A stretch of 64,000 bases of DNA from Acidobacteriota bacterium. GTDB taxonomy: Bacteria > Acidobacteriota > Terriglobia > Bryobacterales > Bryobacteraceae. Within the stretch, counting starts at the first letter, position 1, and each line of letters begins with the position of its first letter. The notes under the pieces are model-generated. The model was not told the origin of the DNA, ran no database searches, and saw nothing but the letters and a program-made list of their open reading frames with translations. The position numbers and the translations under genes are program-made. Location of the stretch: assembly GCA_018268715.1 (NCBI GenBank), contig JAFDVZ010000008.1, positions 142,249 to 206,248 on the forward strand, written 5' to 3'. Below are positions 17,880-26,253 of this stretch, in pieces.

Positions 17880-19186
17880 GCCTCCTCCCCGCGCCGAAGG
17901 CTCGCCCGCAACACGCGCCACGCGACAGCCGGCTTCATAATGCTCGGCGGCGGCTCCAGCAGGTTCGCCACCCGATGGAACGCCGTCGAGCAGACCGCAT
18001 CCCGATGCGCCGCCACATGCAACTTCGCCACATACCAGTTGATGAAGCGCACAGTCGCCGGCCGCGGCCCCACCGTCTCAGGCATCCGCAAATCGTTGCC
18101 CACCGCGATGCTCCAAGGAATATCCACCACCTTCGCGGCCCCCGCGAAGAACCGTCGCGCCAGTCCGCCCCATCCCGCGTCGATCGCCATGCCTAACTCG
18201 AGCGCCTGAAACGCGGCCGCGGTCATCCCCTGCCCATAAGCCGGATTAAAACTACAGACAGCATCCCCCGCCACCAGAAATCCCTCTGGGAAACGAGTCA
18301 GCCGCTCATACCGCCGCCGGACGCTCGCCGGAAACCGGGCCGACATCGGCTCACTCAGCGGCTCCGCCTGTCGAATGACATCATGAATCAGCGACGACGG
18401 CAGCGTGCCCGAGTAATCGATAAATCCGTCTAACTCCTCCGGCGCGGCATGGCCGAAATGCCCAATCAGCGTCACAGTCCAGCGCCCGCCCTCCTGCGCC
18501 AGCATAACTCCGCCGCGCTTGCCATCCGGAGTTGGAGGAATCACCACAATCGGCGGCGCCCCGCAATCGGGATCCCGTCGGAACCACCGCGTCGTATAAG
18601 CAAGCGCGATCTCGACGCGTTCCTCCTCGGCCTTCTCATAGCCCAATTCCGACAGCCAACCCGGCGCCCGCGACCCTCGCCCGGAAGCATCCACCACCAG
18701 GTCCGCCTCCATCGGCCCGCGCGCCGTCCGGACGCCCGTCACGCGTCCCTCGCCAGTCAGCAGGCCCTCCACGGCGCAATCCTCAACCACCCGGACATTC
18801 TCCAGGCGCCGCACCCGTTCGCGAACCGCGGCCTCAATCAGCGGCCGGCTCGCGACAAACCCGTCCAACCCGCTCGCCACGCGCGCCAGCGGACCGCCCT
18901 GTTGAAACCAGTACCCATCGCGACAGACGTCGCAAGGAACCGCGCCCGCCTCCAACAGCGAAACCGAAATACCCGGAAACAGGCGTTCGATAATCTCGCG
19001 ACCGCTCGCCAGCAACCCATGCGTATGACGCCCTTGCGGTACGCCCCGCCGGTTCTCCGCACCCTCCGGGTACCGGTCGCGCTCGACGATCGTCACCCGC
19101 TCAAACCGTTCGGCGAGCACCCTCGCCGCCAGCATCCCAGCCATGCTGCCGCCGATAACGACGGCGTGATTTCGTGTCTGTTTCAT
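17819..19186 (-). CDS. FAD-dependent monooxygenase/oxidoreductase
   Basis: A 455-residue flavoprotein when started at ATG 19186 (MKQTRNHAVV); an in-frame GTG four codons earlier is possible. The dinucleotide-binding motif VIGGSMAGMLAARVLAERF is at the N-terminus, followed by the acidic strand end TIVERDR. DLVVDASGRGSRAPGWL and FLVAGDAVCSFNPAYGQGM are the second and third FAD contacts of the group A monooxygenase fold (PHBH/squalene epoxidase/halogenase relatives). The lysine that marks tryptophan halogenases is not evident. The substrate is unknown. It lies 45 bases after the ADOP permease gene on the same strand and could share its transcript. Its 3' end overlaps the LolA-like gene by 61 bases on the other strand. 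Confidence 0.8.
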   Translation of the reverse strand: MKQTRNHAVVIGGSMAGMLAARVLAERFERVTIVERDRYPEGAENRRGVPQGRHTHGLLASGREIIERLFPGISVSLLEAGAVPCDVCRDGYWFQQGGPLARVASGLDGFVASRPLIEAAVRERVRRLENVRVVEDCAVEGLLTGEGRVTGVRTARGPMEADLVVDASGRGSRAPGWLSELGYEKAEEERVEIALAYTTRWFRRDPDCGAPPIVVIPPTPDGKRGGVMLAQEGGRWTVTLIGHFGHAAPEELDGFIDYSGTLPSSLIHDVIRQAEPLSEPMSARFPASVRRRYERLTRFPEGFLVAGDAVCSFNPAYGQGMTAAAFQALELGMAIDAGWGGLARRFFAGAAKVVDIPWSIAVGNDLRMPETVGPRPATVRFINWYVAKLHVAAHRDAVCSTAFHRVANLLEPPPSIMKPAVAWRVLRASLRRGEEAQGNFFAGSVSSASSMRSST

Positions 19187-19231
19187 AGCGCCGTACACCG
19201 ATACGTGCGCGGCGCGAGTTTTGGATTTCCC

Positions 19232-21868
19232 CTATTCAGCCCGCAGCGTCCGGGCCGGATCGATGCGAATCGCCCGCAGCAACGGCGGAATCGACGCGAT
19301 CAGTGCAGTCGCCCCCACCACCGCCAGCGGAACCGCCAACGCCCCCGGATCCGACACGTGAGCCGCATACAGCAGCGTCCCGATCGCGCGTTCCGAAGAA
19401 AGCCCACCCGCCAGTCCGGCCGCCGCGCCCACCGCGAACACCACGCCAATCCGAGCCATCACCCTCGCCCCCACATGCCGCGCCGAAGCCCCCAGCGCCA
19501 TGCGGATGCCCAATTCCCGCGTCCGCATCTGCACGGAGTAGTTCAGCACGCCATACAGCCCGATGCCCGCCAGCGCCATCGCCACCGCCGCGAAGAACAC
19601 CGAAAGCGTCGCCAGCAACCGTTCCCGAATGCTCCACTTATCCACCAGCATCTGCTGCGTGTACGTATTACTAACTCGAAAATCCGGCCGGGCCTGGCTG
19701 ATCGCGGTTCGCAGCGCCGGCGCCATGGCCAGCGGATCCGCCCCCGCCGTGCGTACGGCGAACGTGCCCGACGCGTCGCCCGGCACGAACACCACCGGTT
19801 GCAACGGGTCTCGGAGCGAGCGGTAACGCACATCCGCCACCACGCCCACCACCTCGTAGCGCACCGCGTGTTCCCTCGACAGCCGCTCGAACGTGCGCCC
19901 GACCGCTCTCCCGCCGCCGAAATACCGCCGCACGAACGCTTCGCTCACCACCGCCGCGCCGCCCCCTTCCGCCTTGTCGGCTTCGTTCAGGTTGCGCCCT
20001 TGCTTCAGCGCGATCCCCATGGTGGGGATAAACCCGGGATCCACCGCCAGGTAGAATGCTTCCACCGCCTCCGGCCCCTTGCCCGGCATTCGGATCGTTC
20101 CCGTCCACGCATTGCCGCTCATCAACGGCCAGCTGCACATCGCTGCGGACTCGACTCCGGGCGTCGTGCGCAACGTATCGGCCACCTGCCGCCACGCCTC
20201 GCCCGTCACCTGCTTGCCGTTCTTCACCGAAACCTCCACCAGCGCCAGCCTTTGCGGGTTGAACCCCAGCGGCTGATGCGTGATCCGCTGGAACGTATCC
20301 ACAAACAGCCCCGCGGAGAAGTGGACCACGAAGCAAAACGCCACCTGCCCCGCCGCCAGCACGTGGATCAGTCGCAATCGCGACCGCCCGCCGTCTCCGC
20401 CCTTCAGCGCATAGGCCGGCTGGACGTGGCTCGCCCGCAGCGCCGGCGCCAATCCGAACAGCAGCGTCACCACTACGGACAACGCCGCCGCGAACCCCAA
20501 CACCCTCCAATCGGCCGGCAGCACCAGTTGCAGCGGCTGATCCGGCGGGTTCACCCGCGACATCACCCACGGCGCCGCCCACCATGCGAACGCGCCGCCC
20601 AGCAATGTCGCCGTCGCCGCCAGCATCGCGCTTTCCACCAGCACCAGTTGAATCAGCCGCCACTTACCCGCCCCAATCGACACCCGCAGCGCCATCTCCC
20701 GCGCACGACCCGCCGTCTGCGCCATCATCAGGTTCGCCACATTGGCGCACGCAATCAACAGCACCAGCGTCACCAGCGCGCCCAACACCGCCAGCGCCCG
20801 GGCGTATTCCCGCTGGGCCCGCGACGCGCCCGCCGACGCCGGCTGGAACGTCAACTTCGAGCGCACCCAGGCGTCGGCGGATTGCCGCGGCAGGTTCGAC
20901 TCGAATCCCTTGATCATCTCCCGCCGATGATTCGTGAAGGCGGTCTGCAACCGCTCCCGCAACGGCTCGAGCGCCTGTCCCGGGCGCGGCCTCACCCACG
21001 TCCGAAACCACGACCAGTTCACGCTCCCAATCGCCCGCTGGTTCATCATGGTGGGAACGAAGACCCCGGTGATCACCCCGGTCTCGGTCCCCGTAAAACC
21101 CTCCGGGCCGACTCCCACCACCTCGTACACCTGCTCGCCGATCCGGAACTTGCGTCCCAGCACCCCCGGATCGCGCCCAAACCGGCTCGACCAGTAGTCA
21201 TAGGAAAGGACCGCCACCGGATGCGCGCCCGGCTTCAGGTTGTCGTCAGGCCCCAACAGCCGCCCCAGCGCGGGCCTCAATCCGAACGTCGGAAACACGT
21301 TCCCCGAAACGTACTGTCTCGGAGCCCTCTCCATCTCGGCGTCGCTCCCAAACGTCAGGTCCACCGGATAGGCGTAGCTGATGGCCAACAGCTCCGCGTC
21401 GCCCTTCACCGTCTCGCCCAACTGCAGAAACAGCGGATAGCTGAACGAATCGCCCTCCTGCGGCTTCCCGGCCTGATCCGGAAACGTATAGGCCAGATAG
21501 TGCAGGCTCTCCGGGTTCTTCACCGGCAGCGGCCTCAGCAGCATCGCGTCGATCAGCCGGAAGGCCGCTGTCGACGATCCCACCGCCAGCGCCAGCGACA
21601 ACGCGGCCGACGCCGAAACAGCCTTGTGCTTGCGAATCTGCCGCACGCCGAAACGGACATCGGAAACCAGCCCTTCCAGCCACCCCATCACGCGCGCATC
21701 CCGGCTCCGCTCGCGCGTCAGCAGCAGGTTTCCGAAAGCCCGCCGGGCTTCCTCTTCACTGCGCCCGGAAGCCACGGCCTCCTCGATATGCAGGCGCATC
21801 TCTTCATCGATCTCGCGGTTCAAGCGGTCGCCGCCGAACGCGTTGACGATCCGGGTCCACAGAGACAT
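19232..21868 (-). CDS. ADOP-family ABC transporter permease (MacB/FtsX-like)
   Basis: An 878-residue protein of the acidobacterial duplicated permease type. It starts with the characteristic soluble segment DRLNREIDEEMRLHIEEAV, a region absent from ordinary MacB proteins. The first membrane helix (about 85-110) is followed by a large extracellular domain (MacB core), then three to four helices at about 355-510 (ALVTLVLLIACANVANLMMA and following). A second extracellular domain and three C-terminal helices end with the LRAIRIDPARTLRAE motif shared by FtsX-type permeases. No ATPase is encoded beside it, as is usual for ADOP genes. The start follows the padR stop by one base, so the two are translationally coupled and probably controlled together. 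Export substrate is unknown. Confidence 0.88.
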   Translation of the reverse strand: MSLWTRIVNAFGGDRLNREIDEEMRLHIEEAVASGRSEEEARRAFGNLLLTRERSRDARVMGWLEGLVSDVRFGVRQIRKHKAVSASAALSLALAVGSSTAAFRLIDAMLLRPLPVKNPESLHYLAYTFPDQAGKPQEGDSFSYPLFLQLGETVKGDAELLAISYAYPVDLTFGSDAEMERAPRQYVSGNVFPTFGLRPALGRLLGPDDNLKPGAHPVAVLSYDYWSSRFGRDPGVLGRKFRIGEQVYEVVGVGPEGFTGTETGVITGVFVPTMMNQRAIGSVNWSWFRTWVRPRPGQALEPLRERLQTAFTNHRREMIKGFESNLPRQSADAWVRSKLTFQPASAGASRAQREYARALAVLGALVTLVLLIACANVANLMMAQTAGRAREMALRVSIGAGKWRLIQLVLVESAMLAATATLLGGAFAWWAAPWVMSRVNPPDQPLQLVLPADWRVLGFAAALSVVVTLLFGLAPALRASHVQPAYALKGGDGGRSRLRLIHVLAAGQVAFCFVVHFSAGLFVDTFQRITHQPLGFNPQRLALVEVSVKNGKQVTGEAWRQVADTLRTTPGVESAAMCSWPLMSGNAWTGTIRMPGKGPEAVEAFYLAVDPGFIPTMGIALKQGRNLNEADKAEGGGAAVVSEAFVRRYFGGGRAVGRTFERLSREHAVRYEVVGVVADVRYRSLRDPLQPVVFVPGDASGTFAVRTAGADPLAMAPALRTAISQARPDFRVSNTYTQQMLVDKWSIRERLLATLSVFFAAVAMALAGIGLYGVLNYSVQMRTRELGIRMALGASARHVGARVMARIGVVFAVGAAAGLAGGLSSERAIGTLLYAAHVSDPGALAVPLAVVGATALIASIPPLLRAIRIDPARTLRAE

Positions 21869-21869
21869 G

Positions 21870-22199
21870 TCAGGCCATCCTTAAGACGTGGTTCACCGCC
21901 GCGGTCACGGCGTTCCAGCGCGACTCCTGGGCGTCCAACTGTTTGCGCCCCTCCGGAGTCAGCGAATAAACGCGAGCCTTGCGGCCGGCGTCGGTGGTTC
22001 CCCATGCCGCGCCAATCCAGCCCGCTTCCTCCATCCGATGCAGCGCCGGATAGAGCGACCCCTCCTCCACTCGCAGGACCTCGGACGAGATCTGTTCAAT
22101 CGCCGTCATGATGGCGTAGCCGTGCAGCGGCGCCCGCCGCGCGAGAATCTTCAACACCAGCAGTTCCAGGGAGCCTTGCAGGGAATCGGGCTTGGGCAT
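21870..22199 (-). CDS. PadR-family transcriptional regulator
   Basis: A 109-residue protein that is nearly all winged helix: LQGSLELLVLKILARRAPLH (about 7-26), HGYAIMTAIEQIS recognition region, VEEGSLYPALHRMEEAGWI and RVYSLTPEGRKQLD wing. This is the short PadR form that usually precedes ADOP permeases in acidobacteria. The ATG has AGAGGA six bases ahead, part of which belongs to the palindrome at 22207-22234, so the protein very likely represses its own operon with the downstream permease. The ligand is unknown; PadR relatives respond to phenolics or drugs. Confidence 0.9.
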   Translation of the reverse strand: MPKPDSLQGSLELLVLKILARRAPLHGYAIMTAIEQISSEVLRVEEGSLYPALHRMEEAGWIGAAWGTTDAGRKARVYSLTPEGRKQLDAQESRWNAVTAAVNHVLRMA

Positions 22200-22206
22200 A
22201 ATCAGT

Positions 22207-22234
22207 CCTCTTACTAAGACATCTTAGTAAGAGG
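22207..22234. promoter_or_regulatory. Perfect 12+4+12 bp palindrome, likely PadR operator
   Basis: CCTCTTACTAAG is followed by ACAT and then the exact reverse complement CTTAGTAAGAGG. It ends 8 bases upstream of the padR start and takes in the ribosome binding site (AGAGG). TTAAGAT-like bases inside it could be the -10 box. Its place and symmetry suit a self-repressing PadR dimer pair. Confidence 0.75.
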
Positions 22235-22267
22235 CCGCGCCGCCGTCAAGCCTTTTGTTCGACGCGC

Positions 22268-23008
22268 TTAACGCCCTCCGGTGACGTCCAGTATCGTGCC
22301 GGTCACGTAGGACGCTTCTTCGCTGGCAAGCCAGAGGATGGCCCGCGCCACCTCCTCCGCCTGTCCGCCCCGCTGCATCGGAACCAGCTTTTTCACGCGA
22401 TCCACGCGAGCCGGTTCGCCGCCCTTGGCGTGCATCTCCGTATAGATGAAGCCTGGCCGCACGCCGTTCACTCGGATGCCTTCTTCGGCCACCTCGCGAG
22501 CCAGCCCCACGGTGAACGTCTCGATGGCGCCCTTGCTCGCGGCGTAATCGACATATTCGCCCGCCGATCCATACTTCGCCGCCACCGACGAGACATTCAC
22601 AATCGCGCCGCCCCTGCCGCCGAAGCGCGTCGACATCCGGCGCACGGCCTCGCGAGCGCACAGCATCGGTCCAATCGCGTTCACCGCGAAAATGCGCGCC
22701 ATCCGCGCGGCGTCCATGGCGTCCACCCGCATCTGCGTCTCAAGCGTGGCGGCGTTGTTCACCAGCGCCGTCACCGGCCCCAGCGCCGCGGTCGTTTCCT
22801 CGAACAACCTCACGACGTCGCTCTCCACGCTGACATCGGCCTGAACCGCGGCGGCGCGCCCTCCCCGTTCCACGATCGCCCGCACCGCTCGTTCGGCGGC
22901 ATCCCGGGCGGCCAGGTAGTTCACGCAAACCGCGTATCCGCGCTCCGCCGCCAACCGAACCGTCGCGGCGCCGATGCCCCGCGACCCACCCGTCACAATC
23001 ATCGTCAT
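22268..23008 (-). CDS. SDR-family NAD(P)-dependent oxidoreductase
   Basis: A 246-residue classical short-chain dehydrogenase. The cofactor motif is VTGGSRGIGAAT (residues 5-16), the structural NNAA motif is ALVNNAAT, and the catalytic set is Ser in NVSSVAA with Tyr and Lys in YVDYAASKGA. The C-terminus ends LDVTGGR, as in glucose/3-oxoacyl-type SDRs. AGGAGG stands 8 bases before the ATG, a strong ribosome binding site. The substrate cannot be read from the sequence. It is the last gene of the run that begins with the ABC transporter, 12 bases after the GNAT gene. Confidence 0.9.
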   Translation of the reverse strand: MTMIVTGGSRGIGAATVRLAAERGYAVCVNYLAARDAAERAVRAIVERGGRAAAVQADVSVESDVVRLFEETTAALGPVTALVNNAATLETQMRVDAMDAARMARIFAVNAIGPMLCAREAVRRMSTRFGGRGGAIVNVSSVAAKYGSAGEYVDYAASKGAIETFTVGLAREVAEEGIRVNGVRPGFIYTEMHAKGGEPARVDRVKKLVPMQRGGQAEEVARAILWLASEEASYVTGTILDVTGGR

Positions 23009-23020
23009 ACCGGCCGCCTC

Positions 23021-23467
23021 CTACAGCGCAAGCTGATACGTGCAGAACTCCGTGTTCCGCGTCCAGCCGAGTTTTTCGTACAAGGCCCGCGCCGGAGCAT
23101 TCGTCAGTTCGGTGGACAGCGTCAGCCGCGATGCGCCCACCCCGCGGGCATATTCGGCGGCGGCGCCCAGCAGCGCCACTCCCGCTCCCGTGCGGCGGGC
23201 CGCTCGCTCGACGAAGAGATCGTTCAGAACGAAGATCCTCGCCAGCGCGCCCGTGGAGAAACTCGGGTAGAGTTGCGTGAACCCGACCGCCTCGGCGCCG
23301 TTCTTCGCGATGAAGATCACGGACTGGTTATACTCGAACCGGTCGAGCAGAAACCGCCGGATCCGATCGGGTTCACTGGGCTGCCGGTAAAACCGGCGAT
23401 ACCCGTCGAACAGCGGGATCAGCGCGTCGAGGTCGAAGACGGAGGCCTGTCGGACGACGATGTCCAT
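23021..23467 (-). CDS. GNAT-family N-acetyltransferase
   Basis: A 148-residue single GNAT domain: IVVRQASVFDLDALIPLF at the N-terminus, VGFTQLYPSF in beta 4, and LNDLFVERAARRTGAGVALL as motif A, with RRTGAG in place of the Q/RxxGxG acetyl-CoA loop. It ends NAPARALYEKLGWTRN, the usual motif B region. The target is unknown. The start codon lies inside the end of the MarR-GNAT gene, with a 49-base overlap in another frame, so it is probably translated by coupling. Confidence 0.82.
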   Translation of the reverse strand: MDIVVRQASVFDLDALIPLFDGYRRFYRQPSEPDRIRRFLLDRFEYNQSVIFIAKNGAEAVGFTQLYPSFSTGALARIFVLNDLFVERAARRTGAGVALLGAAAEYARGVGASRLTLSTELTNAPARALYEKLGWTRNTEFCTYQLAL

Positions 23468-24396
23468 GATGCATTGTACCCGTCCAGGTCCAACTCCCAG
23501 GTCTGCCCGATCAGATCCTGGCCGAAGCTGTGATGCGGCGCTTCAGAGACCAGTTGAAACCCGGCCTGCTGGTAGATCCGATGCGCCGCCCCCAGGACGC
23601 TCTGCGTCCACAGCGTCACCTTGCGATAGCCGGCCGATTGCGCAAACCGCACGCACTCGCCCACCAAGGCATGGCCCAGCCCTTTGCCGCGGGCGCTCGG
23701 CTCCACAAATAGCAGCCTCAGCTTCGCCGTATCGGGCCGCTCCGGATGCTTCACCAGGAAGATGTGTCCCACCGGCGCGCCGCTCACCTCGGCGATCCAG
23801 CAGCGCTCCCGCCGGGCGTCGAACTTGGTGACGAAGTCGGAAACGATCTTCGCCACCAGCGCCTCGAACGTATCGTCGAAACCGTACTCGGCGGCGTAAA
23901 CGACGGCTTCTCGGTGCGTCACAAACCCCATATCGCCGGCCCGGTGCGGCCGCAGCACGTAAGGCGCGTCGGCGCGACCGGTGAGGATCCGCTCGATCGC
24001 CTTCATCGACCGGATCAACTCATCGCGATCCGCGTACAACAGCCGGTCGAGCACCGCGGCGGCCTGCTGGTTCGACCGCTCATCGAGCGTCTTGAAGGCG
24101 GCCCGCCCTTTGCGCGTCAGCGCCAGCCGGGCGGCGCGGCTGTCTTCCTTGGATACGCTGCGCCTGGCCAGACCCGCCTTCTCGAGCTTCGTCAGGATCC
24201 GGCTCAGGTATCCGGGATCGAGCCCCAGCGCCTCCGCCACGTCCTTCGCCTTGGGCGACTCCCCCGTCGCCAGTTCGTAGATGACCCTCGCCTCCGCCAG
24301 GCTGTAAGGCGTCGCGAGCAGCCCCTCATCCAGCACTCCGATCAGCCGCGTATACATGCGCGTGAACCGCCGGAAATCGGCCGCCTGGTCGTCCAT
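23419..24396 (-). CDS. MarR-GNAT fusion: regulator with acetyltransferase domain
   Basis: The start is the ATG at 24396 (MDDQAADFRRF), giving 325 residues. Residues about 5-145 are a MarR winged helix: YSLAEARVIYELATGESPKA, VAEALGLDPGYLSRILTKLE as the recognition helix, and RAARLALTRKGRAAF as the wing. Residues about 160-310 are a GNAT domain with RCWIAEVSGAPVGHIFLVKH and the acetyl-CoA loop SARGKGLGHALVG. Such fusions are known in bacteria and often sit near peptide or metabolite transport genes. It could sense a ligand through one half and modify it with the other. The gene overlaps the following GNAT gene by 49 bases. It starts 19 bases after the ABC permease gene. Confidence 0.85.
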   Translation of the reverse strand: MDDQAADFRRFTRMYTRLIGVLDEGLLATPYSLAEARVIYELATGESPKAKDVAEALGLDPGYLSRILTKLEKAGLARRSVSKEDSRAARLALTRKGRAAFKTLDERSNQQAAAVLDRLLYADRDELIRSMKAIERILTGRADAPYVLRPHRAGDMGFVTHREAVVYAAEYGFDDTFEALVAKIVSDFVTKFDARRERCWIAEVSGAPVGHIFLVKHPERPDTAKLRLLFVEPSARGKGLGHALVGECVRFAQSAGYRKVTLWTQSVLGAAHRIYQQAGFQLVSEAPHHSFGQDLIGQTWELDLDGYNASWTSSSDRPPSSTSTR

Positions 24397-24403
24397 GGCG
24401 AAA

Positions 24404-24433
24404 TTGTCAACTAAGTTACTTGCTCTTGTCAAC
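24404..24433. promoter_or_regulatory. Direct repeat TTGTCAAC spaced 22 bp, possible MarR operator
   Basis: TTGTCAAC occurs at 24404 and again at 24426, two helical turns apart, immediately before the MarR-GNAT start and over the 3' end of the permease gene. TTGTCAA is itself a near-palindrome, as MarR half-sites often are. No convincing -10 box lies between the repeats and the start. Confidence 0.4.
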
Positions 24434-25276
24434 AATAATCGACAGCGGAATCAGCGCGAGCGACGGCGCGAACATCCACCAGTAGCTGGCCATCACGTGG
24501 TACTCCCGCAGCGGCGCGAGCATGGCGCCCAGGCTCGGGACCGGCTCGGCGACGCCCAGTCCCAGAAACGACAGCGCCACCTCGGCCAGGATGTACTGCG
24601 GTATCAGCAGCGCGGCCTGCGTCCGCGCCACGCCGTAAGCCTGCGGCAGAATGTGCCGTCGCAGGATATACCACTCCCCCGCCCCAAAGCCCCGGGCGGC
24701 TTCGACGAAATCCTTCTCCCGGGCCCCCAGCGCCACGCCCCGGATCATGCGCGCCGGCCGGGCCCAGCCGATGACGCCGATCAGCGCCGTCGTCAGCGCG
24801 AACGCCTCCGCCGGATCGACATGCAGGGGCAGGGCGGCGCGCACCGCGATCAGAAGGTAGAGCCAGGGCAGCACCTGGAACACCTCTGTCAGCCGCATGA
24901 TGACGCCATCCATCCACCCGCCGAAATAGCCCGCCAGAACCCCGGTCACCGCCCCAATGGCGAGCGTGATCAGCGCGGCCAACAGTCCCGTGTAGAGCGA
25001 AATCTGCGCGCCGTGCAGCAGGCGCGAAAGCTGGTCGCGGCCCAGTCCGTCGGTCCCCAGCGGGAACGCCGGCCGGTCGAAGGCGGCCAGGTGCAACCGG
25101 CCGGGAGCAACGCCCGCGACAAGGTATTCCGGCCCTTCGACAAACAGCCGGACCGGCGCCACCGAGGGCGGCATAAAGACGGAATCCCGATGCTGTTCCT
25201 CGGGATCGTACGGAGCGAAGAACCCCGGCGCCAGGGCGGCCACGTATAAGAGGATCAGCGCCCACCGCGCCTTCAT
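24416..25276 (-). CDS. ABC transporter permease, DppC/OppC type
   Basis: A 286-residue inner membrane protein. It has one N-terminal helix (ALILLYVAALAPGFF), a periplasmic stretch ending in FPLGTDGLGRDQLSRLLHGA, then five helices. FPLGTDGLGRD is the hallmark of DppC/OppC proteins. The EAA loop is near AREKDFVEAARGFGAGEWYI and contains the G needed for coupling to the ATPase. The end SFLGLGVAEPVPSLGAML is also family-typical. The ATG overlaps the stop of dppB by one base of ATGA. With DppB and two ATPases it forms a complete importer core, but no solute-binding protein is encoded here. Confidence 0.9.
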   Translation of the reverse strand: MKARWALILLYVAALAPGFFAPYDPEEQHRDSVFMPPSVAPVRLFVEGPEYLVAGVAPGRLHLAAFDRPAFPLGTDGLGRDQLSRLLHGAQISLYTGLLAALITLAIGAVTGVLAGYFGGWMDGVIMRLTEVFQVLPWLYLLIAVRAALPLHVDPAEAFALTTALIGVIGWARPARMIRGVALGAREKDFVEAARGFGAGEWYILRRHILPQAYGVARTQAALLIPQYILAEVALSFLGLGVAEPVPSLGAMLAPLREYHVMASYWWMFAPSLALIPLSIIVDKSK

Positions 25277-26241
25277 GGCCGGCCTCCGGCGGGCCTGCGG
25301 ATTCGCGGATCGGCCGCCCTCAGCGCCAGGTCGGTGACCGCCGAACCCGCCATGGCGAGCAGCGCCGAGGCCAGCACGGCGCCCAGGATCAGGTTCATGT
25401 CCCGCGCCGAGGCCGCCTCCAGAATCAACGGTCCCAAGCCCGGCCAGGCAAAGATCGTTTCGGCGATCAGCGACAGGCTGAGCAGGCTGCCGATCGTCAA
25501 CCCGAACAGCGAGATCAACGGGTTGGCCGCCGCCGGCAGAACGTGCCGGAACAACAACCGCGCCGGAGGGATTCCATTGGCCTTCGCCGCCAAAACAAAC
25601 GGGGCCCGAAATGTTTCAGCCACCGCCGACCGCGCATGACGCCACACCGCCGGCAGAAGGCTGAGCGCCACCGCGACGGCGGGCAGAATCAGATGCCGCA
25701 GGACGTCGGCGAGGTCGCTCCCGTCGGCGGCGGGCGACGTCATCCCGGAGGCCGGCAACAAGCCGCTGCGGAGCGCGAACAGGCGCAGCAGCAGCGCCAC
25801 CAGCAGGTCCGGCAAGGCCAGCGTGACGGCGATCAGGACAGCGCTGACGCGGGCGATCGAGGGCTGCGCGCGAACCGCCGCCCAGGCCCCCCAAGGAACC
25901 GCGATCAGCCAGGCCAACCCCGCTCCCGAAGCCGCCAGCAGCAGCGTATTCCCCACCCGCTCGGCCACCAGCGACGCCACCGGCGCATTGTAGGCGAGCG
26001 ACGGGCCCAGGTCGCCATGCGCCGCCCCGGCCAGCCACCGCCCGTAGCGTACCGGCCACGGACGGTCGAGCCCGTATCGGGCCCGAAGCCCGTCCACCGC
26101 GCCCGCCGACATGCCGGGCGCAAGTCGCGCCTCGTCGAAAAACTCGCCCGGCGCGAACTGCCCCAGCGCGAAGGTCGCGAGCGAAACCAGCAGCAGGACG
26201 GCGCCCGTCCGCAGGGCCACGCGGGCGACGGCGGTCAGCAC
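25273..26241 (-). CDS. ABC transporter permease, DppB type (intact copy)
   Basis: A 322-residue permease started at GTG 26241 (MLTAVARVALRT). The first helix is about residues 12-30 (GAVLLLVSLATFALGQF), followed by GLDRPWPVRYGRWLAGAAHGDLG, the DppB/OppB motif, and four or five further helices with the EAA loop FVLAAKANGIPPARLLFRHV. The start codon lies in GTGCTGA, where the TGA ends the preceding partial copy. The 3' end overlaps dppC as ATGA. Compared with the three upstream partial copies it has an extra four residues (PVAS) after AYNA, so the extra copies are not identical to its own start region. This copy is full length and probably the working one. Confidence 0.88.
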   Translation of the reverse strand: MLTAVARVALRTGAVLLLVSLATFALGQFAPGEFFDEARLAPGMSAGAVDGLRARYGLDRPWPVRYGRWLAGAAHGDLGPSLAYNAPVASLVAERVGNTLLLAASGAGLAWLIAVPWGAWAAVRAQPSIARVSAVLIAVTLALPDLLVALLLRLFALRSGLLPASGMTSPAADGSDLADVLRHLILPAVAVALSLLPAVWRHARSAVAETFRAPFVLAAKANGIPPARLLFRHVLPAAANPLISLFGLTIGSLLSLSLIAETIFAWPGLGPLILEAASARDMNLILGAVLASALLAMAGSAVTDLALRAADPRIRRPAGGRP

Positions 26242-26253
26242 GGCGCCCACCCC
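25877..26253. repeat. dppB 5' repeat unit A (within the intact gene)
   Basis: This 377-bp stretch covers the start of the intact dppB, from the codons for PWGAWAA back to its GTG plus 12 bases. It is the longest version: the three upstream units lack 12 bases of it, and two also lack 108 bases. Confidence 0.9.

Noticed and set aside
18449-22111. A very long open frame on the plus strand
   Set aside because: It is antisense to the FAD and ADOP genes, is Arg/His/Pro-rich and has no domain motif; high GC gives such stop-free frames.
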